Assembly: GCA_001986395.2 (NCBI GenBank)
Contig: MQVO02000207.1
Coordinates: 1-14,570, forward strand
Source: Irpex lacteus
Lineage: Eukaryota > Basidiomycota > Agaricomycetes > Polyporales > Irpicaceae
Direction of reading: 5' to 3'
DNA: 14,570 bases
Part shown: in pieces, positions 6,207 to 13,483 of the stretch
Layout of the letters: each line of letters begins with the position of its first letter
How positions within the stretch are numbered: position 1 is the first letter of the stretch
The notes under the pieces: model-generated
Told to the model about the DNA's origin: nothing
The model's input: the letters and a program-made list of their open reading frames with translations, nothing else
The model's database searches: none
Program-made: the position numbers and the translations under genes

Positions 6207-6254
6207 AAATATTTAATTATTTAATTATTATTTTAGTTACTTATTATTTAATTA
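6207..6254. repeat. 48-bp inverted repeat, right arm (left arm 5732-5779)
   Basis: This is the exact reverse complement of 5732-5779. It lies in the leader region before nad3. The frame upstream of the nad3 ATG is open for about 40 codons through this side, but no alternative NAD3 start is evident. Confidence 0.85.
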
Positions 6255-6370
6255 AATCTATTTATATTAATAAGAGTATTTCTTATATTTTATCTTTTAA
6301 TATTATTTTATTAATATCTTTTTATTTTTATTTACCTTATTTATTAGAAGGTTTATATCTTTTATTATTA

Positions 6371-6763
6371 ATGTTTCATATTTATCTTTATTTAAGTCCT
6401 ATTGTTGCTATTTTATTAATATTAATTAATTATTTTATATCTTTAGATAATTCTTATATTGAAAAGAAAAGTCCTTTTGAATGTGGTTTTACTTCTTATG
6501 AACAATCTAGATCTTCTTTTAATGTTTCTTTCATTTTAGTTGCTATCTTATTTTTACCTTTTGATTTAGAAATCTCTTCTCTTTTACCTTATGTTATCTC
6601 CGCTTATAATAATAATCTTTACGGTTTATTTATCTTATTATTCTTTTTATTTATTTTAATACCCTTTAATAATCCAGCCGATATCTTTTTATTGCTGGAG
6701 GAGGTGACCCTGTACTATACCAACACCTATTCTTCCAAACAATTCTATATGTTATTCCTCTAG
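6371..6763 (+). CDS. nad3: NADH dehydrogenase subunit 3, with an abnormal C-terminus
   Basis: NAD3 is a small membrane subunit of complex I. From ATG 6371 the frame reads [20 protein letters not shown], then the hallmark loop [20 protein letters not shown] with the conserved Cys, then [20 protein letters not shown] and helix 3 ([15 protein letters not shown]). Up to about residue 104 it is typical. The family then ends in a short Gly/Phe/Glu tail; here it is replaced by FNNPADIF and then an out-of-frame reading of cox1 sequence ([12 protein letters not shown]...) to TAG 6761-6763. So nad3 has been cut near its 3' end by the cox1 fragment. It may still work with a substituted tail or may be a damaged copy. 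Arg is AGA and Leu TTA, as in cob. Confidence 0.85.
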   Translation: MFHIYLYLSPIVAILLILINYFISLDNSYIEKKSPFECGFTSYEQSRSSFNVSFILVAILFLPFDLEISSLLPYVISAYNNNLYGLFILLFFLFILIPFNNPADIFLLLEEVTLYYTNTYSSKQFYMLFL

Positions 6764-7017
6764 TTATTATGCCTTCGGGTTTCCGGTTTAACGCATTTTA
6801 TTCACTCTATGCAAAGCGATTTCCTAACGCAGTAGCTCCAAGTCAATCATTTCTTGAATGGCTGATTGGGTTTGCTGTAGGCGATGGTAGCTTTGTAGTT
6901 AACAGCCGAGGAACTGCTGTATTCGTGATTACACAACTTACTGAAGATATTCAGGTACTTCTGAACATTATTTTTGTTTACAGGGGAGAAATAAAAGTTA
7001 ATATATTAATAAATTAA
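6691..7017 (+). pseudogene. cox1: cox1 exon piece fused to a truncated LAGLIDADG intron endonuclease
   Basis: In the frame starting at 6691, [13 protein letters not shown] is a conserved part of cytochrome c oxidase subunit 1, usually continuing WFFGHPEV. Instead the frame continues [30 protein letters not shown] and FLEWLIGFAVGDGSFVV, NSRGTAVFVITQLTEDIQVL. This is the first LAGLIDADG motif (LIGFAVGDGSF) of an intron endonuclease that reads in frame from its upstream exon. The homology stops near 6978, then a few unrelated codons lead to TAA 7015-7017. Only the first motif of a two-motif enzyme remains. Arg codons are CGA/CGG and Leu mostly CTN, unlike the nad3 it adjoins. It is probably a transferred cox1 intron segment inserted at the end of nad3. 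Confidence 0.85.
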
Positions 7018-7088
7018 GAATAAATATAATAAACTGTTTGAACTATACTAATATTTCTAATATGTAAGATTAAAGAATATAAATATAA

Positions 7089-7478
7089 TTAATTACTATT
7101 TATACAATTAAAGAATATATAATTTGAACTCTTAGTTAAGGAGCGTAGCGAGTGAGTGGAACGAGGGATACTATAGATTAAAATAAACAAAAATCTTCTT
7201 TTCTTAAACTCTTTAGCATTAACCACAATACAACTTGTAGTATTATTACTTCTACCGAACCCTCCGTATAAACAATTTAATAATAATTTAGCAATCCATC
7301 TTTTTGCCCCTTTTGACTCAGCTTTAACTTTATATAAAGTATTTACATAATCAGAGAAAATATCAACTTTCTCACAGGAGTAGCCTCCTTTAATAATAAA
7401 TTGATATTCAGGAATTAAATTTTTAGCCATTTTCAACTCTTCAGAGAAATAAATAGCAGTCCATTTACCTACCTCCTT
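7089..7478 (-). pseudogene. dpo: Family B DNA polymerase fragment (plasmid type)
   Basis: The minus strand reads KEVGKWTAIYFSEELKMAKN, then IIKGGYSCEKVDIFSDYVN, KAESKGAKRWIAKLLLN and CLYGGFGR. KWTxxYFSEEL, the SDYV segment and Kx3NxLYGxFG (palm motif B) are hallmarks of the protein-primed DNA polymerases of linear mitochondrial plasmids. About 130 of some 900 residues remain: the exonuclease domain, the DxxSLYP motif and the YxDTDS motif are absent. A TAA lies directly before the first Lys, and after FKKRRF the frame departs from the family. It marks a past plasmid integration. No terminal inverted repeats of a plasmid are seen. Confidence 0.8.
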
Positions 7479-7570
7479 TTATTTAAATAAAAATAAAAAT
7501 AAGGAAAGTAGCTACTTGTTCCATTAAAAAAAATAATGGTTCAATCGAAGCATTAGATAATGGAACTCCC

Positions 7571-7610
7571 TCTTCTATCCTTTTTTTTATTAAAAAAAAA
7601 GGGAAGAAGA
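7571..7610. repeat. Pyrimidine/purine hairpin, family A
   Basis: TCTTC, TATCC and a T run pair with an A run, GGGA and AGAAGA around ATTA. This belongs to a family in which CC(T)n-ATTA-(A)nGG arms recur at 5246, 8702, 8858, 11145, 13392, 13719 and 13952. It sits directly in front of the open frame at 7594. Confidence 0.7.
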
Positions 7611-7776
7611 TTTTAGTTGGTTTGTAGATGAGGATGGTAAGATGATAGACTATAATAAAAAGATTAATGTTTTTGAAGCTGTACAATTATTGCACCACTT
7701 TCTAAACAAAAAGTATGGTATATCTAAGGAAACGGTTAAAGAAATAAAATTTATATCTAATATTTTTTTATTCTAA
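7594..7776 (+). CDS. Hypothetical reading frame, probably a plasmid ORF remnant
   Basis: The frame opens inside the A run of the hairpin and reads KREEDFSWFVDEDGKMIDYN, KKINVFEAVQLLHHFLNKKY, GISKETVKEIKF, then SNIFLF and TAA. There are no internal stops and the amino acid mix is realistic (acidic and lysine-rich, with a likely helix). No proper start is present; ATG 7641 would leave only 45 residues. It is on the opposite strand to the polymerase piece and 116 bp away. I do not recognise the family. Confidence 0.35.
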   Translation, partial: KKREEDFSWFVDEDGKMIDYNKKINVFEAVQLLHHFLNKKYGISKETVKEIKFISNIFLF

Positions 7777-8200
7777 CAGCTGTGTAATTGTAAGACTCTA
7801 TTAAAATTTTATTTACTTTATATTTTTATACTTTACTTTGTTGAAGACTATTAAAATTATAACCTCTCTACTTAAACATTTTTTATTTTTTTTATTTCTT
7901 TATTTTTATTTATTGAATATAATAATCTAATTATAATATTTTATTTTAAGTTTTAATTTTAATATTATAAATTTAATTTATTTAATAAAAGGAATGATGT
8001 GAATATAATTGGCACTCATATATCTAGATGTTATGTTCCGAACTCCTGAAGAACCACGGTTAAGTGTGGTGGGATCAGTAGGAACAGTAAGTAATATGAC
8101 AAGGAGGTGTGGCGACCTGACGTTTAAGTACATACCAATTTTATTTTTGGGTTTATTAACCCCCTATGAACCTTTTAATAAAGCTAAATATAAATTAATT
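7777..8200. other. Non-coding stretch with a GC-richer island
   Basis: 7777-7995 is low-complexity A/T with nothing recognisable. 8005-8165 is clearly richer in GC and contains ACCAC/GTGGT pairing (8052-8073) and AAGGAGGTGTGGCGACC. A 68-codon frame runs through it (8009-8215), but it needs a TTG start and its stop lies inside tRNA-Ile copy 2, so it is probably chance. A fragment of rRNA, an intron core or another structured RNA is possible; I cannot identify it. Confidence 0.5.
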
Positions 8201-8271
8201 AAGCCTATGATTTAAAGGTAGAATAATTTCTTGATAAGGAATCTGTAGAAGTTCGAATCTTCTTGGGCTTA
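8201..8271 (+). tRNA. trnI(gau): tRNA-Ile (anticodon GAT), copy 2
   Basis: The acceptor is AAGCCTA/TGGGCTT, the D-stem ATTT/GAAT with GGTA in the loop, the anticodon stem ATTTC/GGAAT with loop TTGATAA (anticodon GAT), and the T-stem AGAAG/CTTCT with loop TTCGAAT; the discriminator is A. Overall form and several stems resemble copy 1 (6013-6085), but many positions differ. It is either an old duplicate or a tRNA acquired from another mitochondrial genome. Confidence 0.92.
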
Positions 8272-9017
8272 TTGTCTTTTTTTTTTTAATTATTCTTTTG
8301 TTTAATCCCAACCCAAAAAAACTAATTATTTCATCCGCAATTATTAAAATTTAATTTAATTAAATTTTAATTAGAGCCTAGTTTTTTTGTTGGTTTATTA
8401 AAAAAAAAAGGAGGGTAAAGGTAATAATGATTGTTACAGTGATAAAAATTAAATATATAAATATATTGTTAGACCACTGTCTTTCCCCACTCCTCACCTA
8501 CTTTTGTCTTTTTCTTATGCCTTTTTATTTTCTTTATTTCTTTTTTTTTTTATTAAAAAGAAAAAGACAAAAAGGGAAAAAAGAAATAAAATAAAAAGGG
8601 GTGGTTGAGGATAAAGGGCAGATGGTAGATTTTTTTACAAATAAGTAAAACATCTTATATTTTATTATCAACCACTATCCACTTATCATCATCCTCTTTT
8701 TCCTTTTTTTATTAAAAAAGGGGGGGCAGAGGCCGGTGGCGTGGGCGGATAATAAATGCTTAGTAATAACTATAAAAAGATAAAGTTTTACATTTAGATT
8801 AAAATTAAATTTTTAATTGTATATTTTTATATTTTTTTTTAAGAAATATAATATATGCCTTTTTATAATAAAAAAAAGGAATAAATAAAAAATTAATCTT
8901 GTCTACTTATATGTGTTCAGCCCCCCCATTTTTATTATAAAAATAATTATGGTAATGTGGATGGATATTAAATATAATTATATACTTGTGTATATAATTT
9001 TAAATTAAATTAAATTA
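8272..9017. other. Hairpin-rich spacer before cob
   Basis: No gene is seen. After the composite element come a large imperfect inverted repeat (about 8495-8600, with TTTTGTCTTTTTCTT pairing with AAGAAAAAGACAAAA), a family A hairpin at 8702-8723 and another at 8858-8879. C-rich patches (CCCCACTCCTCACC near 8474, CCCCCC near 8920) break up the A/T background. The last 60 bp before cob are plain AT-rich leader. Confidence 0.6.
8312..8392. repeat. Composite element: family C palindrome nested in family B hairpin
   Basis: The outer arms are CCCAAAAAAACTAATTATTT and CCTAGTTTTTTTG, as in family B. The inner CATCCGCAA matches the copy at 13423-13483, where it continues AAGCGACCTTAG. Here the middle is interrupted by the palindrome at 8343-8371 and resumes with GAGCCTAG. 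A relative of this composite lies in reverse orientation at about 11590-11655. Confidence 0.75.
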
Positions 9018-10187
9018 ATGAGGCTTTTAAAAAAAACAAATTTTACTTAGATTAGTAAATTCTTATGTTGTAGATTCACCACAACCAGCTAATCTATCTT
9101 ATTTATGGAACTTTGGTTCTCTATTAGCAGTATGTCTTATTTTACAAATTTTAACTGGAATATTTTTAGCAATGCACTATCAAGCTCATGTAGATTTTGC
9201 TTTTAATTCTGTAGAACATATAATGAGAGATGTAAACAGTGGTTGGGCAATTAGATATACTCATGCTAATGTAGCTTCTTTCTTCTTTATTTTTGTGTAT
9301 GCACATATAGCTAGAGGATTATATTATGGTTCATATAAAGCACCTAGAGTATTAGTATGGTCAATAGGAGTAATAATTTTAATAGTAATGATGGCTACAG
9401 CCTTCCTAGGTTACGTATTACCTTATGGACAAATGTCATTATGGGGAGCTACTGTAATTTACAAATTTATTAAGTGCTATACCATTCTTTGGACAAGATT
9501 TAGTTGAATTAATTTGGGGAGGTTTTAGTGTAAGTAATGCAACACTAAATAGATTCTTCTCTTTACATTATTTATTACCATTCTTATTAGCTGCTTTAGC
9601 TGTAGCTCACTTAATAGCTTTACACACAAACGGTTCAGGTAACCCTAATGGTATTGGTTCAACTTCTGATAGATATTCAATGCATCCATATTTTTACATT
9701 CAAAGATCTTGTAACTATTTTCTTTTTCTTCCTTGTTTTATCTATTATTGTTTTCTACTACCCTAACTTATTAGGACATTCAGATAACTATATACCAGCC
9801 AACCCTATGCAAACTCCTCCTTCAATTGTACCTGAATGGTATCTATTACCATTCTATGCTATTTTAAGATCAATACCTAATAAATTATTAGGAGTTATTG
9901 CTATGTTTGGTTCATTATTAATTTTATTAATTTTACCTTTAACTGATGTTTCTAGAATAAGAGGAAATCAATTTAGACCAGCCATGAAATTATTCTTCTG
10001 GTTCTTTGTTGTAAATTTTGTAATCTTAATGTGGATCGGATCTCAACATCCTACATCTCCTTATGTAGAAATAGGACAAATCTCTACAGCATTCTACTTC
10101 CTTTGGTTTGTATTAATAGTGCCTGCAATAGGTTTAGCTGAAAATACAATTATGGATATTGCTACTAGCCCAGCCGACCTTAAATAA
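9018..10187 (+). CDS. cob: Cytochrome b, requiring three +1 frameshifts
   Basis: Cytochrome b is the heme-carrying core of complex III. With one base skipped at each of three places, ATG 9018 to TAA 10187 gives 388 residues, the normal length. Landmarks: [31 protein letters not shown], the heme ligand region [47 protein letters not shown] with its His ligands, the Qo-site [19 protein letters not shown] (9832-9888), and the tail [12 protein letters not shown]. The extra bases lie in T runs: 9041-9044 (codons AAT-T-TTA), 9458-9460 (ATT-T-ACA) and 9691-9695 (TTT-T-ACA). No nonsense or damaging substitution is seen otherwise. All 12 Arg codons are AGR. The choices are sequencing error, +1 translational shifting, RNA editing or early decay. 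Confidence 0.93.
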
Positions 10188-10236
10188 GGAAAAGTGAATA
10201 GTTAAGAATAATTCTTATTTTATAACCCCCTGTTCT

Positions 10237-10269
10237 CAACCACGGCCTCTTAGATTCTAAGTGGATTGT
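10237..10269. repeat. 33-bp repeat downstream of cob (partner at 1755-1787)
   Basis: It differs at one base from the copy in front of nad5 and begins 50 bp after the cob stop codon. The CTTAG-ATT-CTAAG core hairpin is kept, but the flanks are unrelated, so the repeat unit itself is what is shared. Confidence 0.8.
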
Positions 10270-10448
10270 GGATGGAGGGTATGCATCCTTTATCCTTGTC
10301 CCCCAGGTTAAAAGAGTAGAGGTACCTTATATAAAATTTATTTTAAATAAAAAATATAAAAATATGATCAATATTAATAATCTCTCTAGTAGTAAGTCTA
10401 TAATTATTTAAATAGTAGTATAAAGTCTCTCTCTAATAGTAAACCTAT

Positions 10449-10503
10449 CCCCCAAAAAAACTAGTTAAAATTAATTATCCAGCGACCCTAGTTTTTTTTT
10501 TGG
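10449..10503. repeat. Hairpin element, family B
   Basis: CCCCCAAAAAAACTAGTTAA forms the left arm and CCCTAGTTTTTTTTTGG the right, around ATTAATTATCCAGCGA. The ATCCAGCGACC centre is a shortened version of the CATCCGCAAAAGCGACC centre at 13423-13483. Confidence 0.8.
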
Positions 10504-10706
10504 ATATAATAAATAATTAATATAAGATATCTATGCCTGAGGAAGTACTAACTAAATTTATAATTACTGGTAAGTTAGTATACTTAACTGAAGACAAGAA
10601 AACTGATCTTCTCCTACCTCTAATACAATTAATTTAATTCTATAAAATTAGAAATCAAAAGGGTAAATTGTATTCTATAAAATTAAAAATAATTTGAGTG
10701 TGGAGC

Positions 10707-10731
10707 AGTGGTTCGATTCCACTCTGGCCTA
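10707..10731 (+). pseudogene. tRNA 3' half
   Basis: AGTGG-TTCGATT-CCACT is a perfect 5-bp T-stem with a standard loop. It is followed by CTGGCCT and A, which would be the 3' acceptor strand and discriminator. A 5' strand AGGCCAG and an anticodon arm are not found upstream, where the sequence is an AT-rich direct repeat. The amino acid cannot be told. Confidence 0.5.
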
Positions 10732-10981
10732 TTATCTTTATTTCTTGCTTTCTTCTTACACTAAGTAAAAAAAACAAGTACTAGATACAGAGATATATTA
10801 CAGTGTGATTCCTAACTCAATTTAAGGTACTTAGACTTAGCATTATGTACTTTAAGATTTTATCTTAAGCGTAGTGTTTAAATACTACAGCTATAATCTT
10901 ACTTTTCAAGTTTATACTTGGGTACAAAGTGTTGATACTCAATATAAGCTAAGCAATATGCAACTACTAAATACACTACCA

Positions 10982-11023
10982 AAACTGTAAGATGATAGTA
11001 TAGTATCTTATATCTTACAGTTT
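10982..11023. repeat. Strong hairpin with perfect 12-bp arms
   Basis: AAACTGTAAGAT (10982-10993) pairs with ATCTTACAGTTT (11012-11023), and the inside can pair further (GATA/TATC). It may be a stable RNA end or processing structure; no gene directly abuts it. Confidence 0.65.
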
Positions 11024-11144
11024 ATTTTATCCTTTTCCAGTCTATGAAAATAGCAACCCAAAAAAAAAAATGTTATTATGGTTAAACAGTTTTCAACTAC
11101 TACTAATGTTTGTGCCCCTGAAAATAAAGAGAAATTACCTGTTT

Positions 11145-11216
11145 TCCTCTTTTTTTATATAAAAAAAGGATCCCCCAAAAAACTAATTATTTATAATTCC
11201 TAGTTTTTTTGGTGGG
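11145..11216. repeat. Double hairpin: family A joined to family B by GGATCC
   Basis: CCTC and a T run, TATAT, an A run and GGA form hairpin A. It is followed by TCC CCCAAAAAACTAATTATT and AATTCCTAGTTTTTTTGG, which form hairpin B. The same order and GGATCC junction occur at 13392-13483. This matches the general form of the double-hairpin elements known from some fungal mitochondrial DNAs, though I cannot compare sequences here. Confidence 0.75.
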
Positions 11217-11579
11217 TGAGATTAAAAAGGCTGTAGATTCACAGTATAAGTATAATGTACCGAAGTTTAAATAACCGTTAGAAGATGAAATATCTAAACT
11301 TCCAATTGATAGTGCAAATTAGGCTATAAGTAAATATGCTGCTTTTATGGAAAAACATAGTGCAAAAACTTAATTACGAGTTGATGAAGAGCGTGCTAAG
11401 TGTGTAGAGACTGTTATAAGGAAATACTGAAAAAATATCCTAATATTTTTGAACAAAGTATAGAAAATAGAGTTAGTAAAGTAGCTGAAGGAAAATTATT
11501 TAATGAAGAACATGAAGAGAATATTTACTAGGACAAGGGGAATTACCTTAAAGCTATTTTAACTAAATGTGTTAGGTAA
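11212..11579 (+). pseudogene. Decayed ORF of unknown function with stops at Gln-like positions
   Basis: The frame reads VGEIKKAVDSQYKYNVPKFK, TAA (11272), PLEDEISKLPIDSAN, TAG (11320), AISKYAAFMEKHSAKT, TAA (11371), LRVDEERAKCVETV. A one-base deletion near 11416 then shifts it to KEILKKYPNIFEQSIENRV, SKVAEGKLFNEEHEENIY, TAG (11529), DKGNYLKAILTKCVR and TAA 11577. It is strongly Lys/Glu-rich and probably helical or coiled-coil; I do not recognise it. It begins right after the double hairpin 11145-11216. The good amino acid sense between the stops indicates recent decay of a real gene, or a product needing recoding. Confidence 0.55.
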
Positions 11580-11595
11580 CTAATTCATGGCTCTA

Positions 11596-11624
11596 ATTAA
11601 AATTTAATTTAATTAAATTTTAAT
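11596..11624. repeat. 29-bp near-palindrome, family C
   Basis: Identical to 8343-8371 as read on this strand. It is preceded by GGCTCTA and followed by ATAATACCGGGATAATTAAT and then TAGTTTTTTTG. Read on the minus strand this parallels the nested B/C composite at 8312-8392. Confidence 0.8.
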
Positions 11625-11649
11625 AATACCGGGATAATTAATTAGTTTT

Positions 11650-12136
11650 TTTGTTTATGGTGTTAAATTAAAAGATTTTCAAGATTGATGCAATATAGCC
11701 GAATTAATAAAGAATAAGGATCCTTTCACTCAAAAAGGATTTGACCTGGTTTGCCTGATCAAATCTGGGTTGAATAAATTGAGGTAAGACTCCGTTTTAA
11801 CAAGTTATTACATTTATTTCTGTATGGTTCAGCTATCGAACTTAGTGTTGGCAGGTTTATAATAACATATTCCCTCCGTACTCTTGCCACTTAGGTTAGG
11901 TGCGTTAGATCTCTCTGACGGGAGGAAGATAAAAAAGTAGAAGTACCAAAAGGGATATACTTTTTTATCTTAAGTTAATAATTGACCATCCAATCATATA
12001 ATTAATTAGTGCTAATTTAAGTAAGTTAGACCTACGATTATTATTGCAACCCCTTTATTAATTAAAAACAAAAAAAAGAGAAAAAAGAATAGAGGATATT
12101 CTATGGAGACAGGGGGTTATAAAAATAAAATTAATC
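11650..12136. other. Non-coding stretch with a GC-richer, foldable island
   Basis: 11690-11935 has balanced composition, no long open frame and several possible stems. These include GATCCTTT/AAAGGATT (11718-11745), GATTTG/CAAATC (11742-11769), and TGGCA/TGCCA near 11850 and 11887. On the minus strand AATTCGGCTATAT faintly recalls a conserved 3' part of RNase P RNA, but the matching 5' motif is not clear. It may be a degraded structured RNA or intron. 11940-12136 is AT-rich leader on the nad1 3' side with nothing recognised. Confidence 0.45.
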
Positions 12137-13158
12137 TTAGTAAGGACTAATATCAAAAGCAATTAAAATACTTGGAACTAAGATAATGAATGCTACAGCT
12201 ATAGGTAATAAATTTAACCAACATAATTCAACTAATTGATCATATCTTAATCTAGGTAATGTAGCTCTAAACCATACAAACATAAAACAGAATACACAAG
12301 TTTTTAAACCTAATATTATAGATTGTAAATTAATGAAAGATTCATTTACAAATAATTCAGGCATATTATATCCTCCAAAGAATAAAATTGCTGTGATAGA
12401 ACTAAATAAAACAATAGAACTATATTCAGCTAAGAAAAAGAAAACAAAAATGATTGAACTATGTTCTGTGAAGAATCCGGCTACTAATTCTGATTCAGCT
12501 TCTTGAAGATCAAAAGGTGTTCTAGAAGTTTCCGCTAAAATAGAAATAAAATAGAAAATAAAAACAGGAAGTAATGGAAGTACAAACCAGACAGCTTGTT
12601 GACTCTCAATAATTGTAGTAAAATTAAAGGATCCTGTTAGTAAAATTACTATTAAAATAGCACTACTTAAAATTAATTCGTAACTAATCATTGCTGCTGT
12701 TGATCTTAAAGAACCTAAAAAGGCATATTTACTATTGGCACTCCATCCTGCAAATAAAAATACCATATACACCTAAAGAAGATAATGCTAAGGTATATAG
12801 TACTCCTAATGAAAAATCAAATAAAGTTAAACCTTGACCAAATGGGTATTACTCCCCAACCTAATAAACTAAAGACTAGTGTGGATACAGGAGCTAAATA
12901 AAATAATATTTTATTTGATTGTGAAGGTATAACTGTTTCTTTAAGAATTAATTTTAAAGCATCACTAAAGGGTTGAAGAATCCCATAGTAACCTACTGTA
13001 TTTGGACCTACTCTTCTTTGATGTGCTGCTAATTGTTTTCTTTCTATTATTGTCATGAAAGCTACTGCTAATAATACTGGCAGAACAATTAATAAAACAT
13101 CTATTAAATTTATAAGTATATCTAATACTGTAGATATTAAGTTATTAATATTGATCAT
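12137..13158 (-). CDS. nad1: NADH dehydrogenase subunit 1, requiring two +1 frameshifts
   Basis: NAD1 is the quinone-chamber subunit of complex I. From ATG (13158) to TAA (12137), skipping two bases, the product is 339 residues, the usual length. Landmarks: [46 protein letters not shown], then [45 protein letters not shown], and [17 protein letters not shown]. Extra bases are in the G run 12844-12846 (minus strand ATA-C-CCA) and the A run 12752-12754 (ATT-T-GCA). The 31 codons between them read in a third frame and give the expected [19 protein letters not shown]. All eight Arg codons are AGA and there is no other damage. As in cob, error, recoding or decay are the options. Confidence 0.93.
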
Positions 13159-13391
13159 ATTCTTATATATTTTTTATTTATAACTTTTTTATTAATTTAT
13201 TTAAATAAAATTTTTAGTTTAGATAAATAAATTAATAATTTAATATATATATATATATATATATAATATATAGTGTAATTATACTATATATTTTTATACA
13301 TTTACACACATTTATTAATATCGATTCCCCCTTATCTTTTTTACTTTATTTTCTCCAGCCCTCCCCACAGTATCCTTAATCCTTATTATCC

Positions 13392-13483
13392 CCTTTGTTT
13401 TTAATATATAAAAACAAAGGATCCAAAAAAAAAAAACTAGTTAGAATTATTTTCATCCGCAAAAGCGACCTTAGTTTTTTGGG
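13392..13483. repeat. Double hairpin: family A joined to family B by GGATCC
   Basis: CCTTTGTTTTT pairs with AAAAACAAAGG (13392-13420) around a 7-base AATATAT loop. GGATCC then leads into the A-run left arm, CTAGTTAGAATTATTT, CATCCGCAAAAGCGACC, and TTAGTTTTTTGGG (to 13483). It has the same architecture as 11145-11216. Confidence 0.8.

Larger units (their letters stand above)
10188..11211. other. Non-coding region between cob and the decayed ORF
   Basis: Apart from the listed repeats and tRNA half I see no firm gene. A 34-codon frame from ATG 10533 (starts MPEEVLTKFIITGKLVY) and a 50-odd codon frame from ATG 11046 that runs through the 11145-11216 hairpins may be remnants, but neither is recognised. 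A 19-bp direct repeat with one mismatch is at 10637-10655 and 10672-10690. A strong hairpin with perfect 12-bp arms (AAACTGTAAGAT) is at 10982-11023. Confidence 0.5.

Noticed and set aside
8009..8215. 68-codon plus-strand frame
   Set aside because: It needs a TTG start and ends inside a well-formed tRNA-Ile gene; its body looks like non-coding RNA-type sequence.
9648..10187. Separate protein starting at ATG 9648
   Set aside because: The first 16 residues are cob read in the wrong frame; the rest is the cob C-terminus after the third shift.
13236..13270. Replication origin at the TA run
   Set aside because: It is only a dinucleotide microsatellite; no other origin feature is visible.
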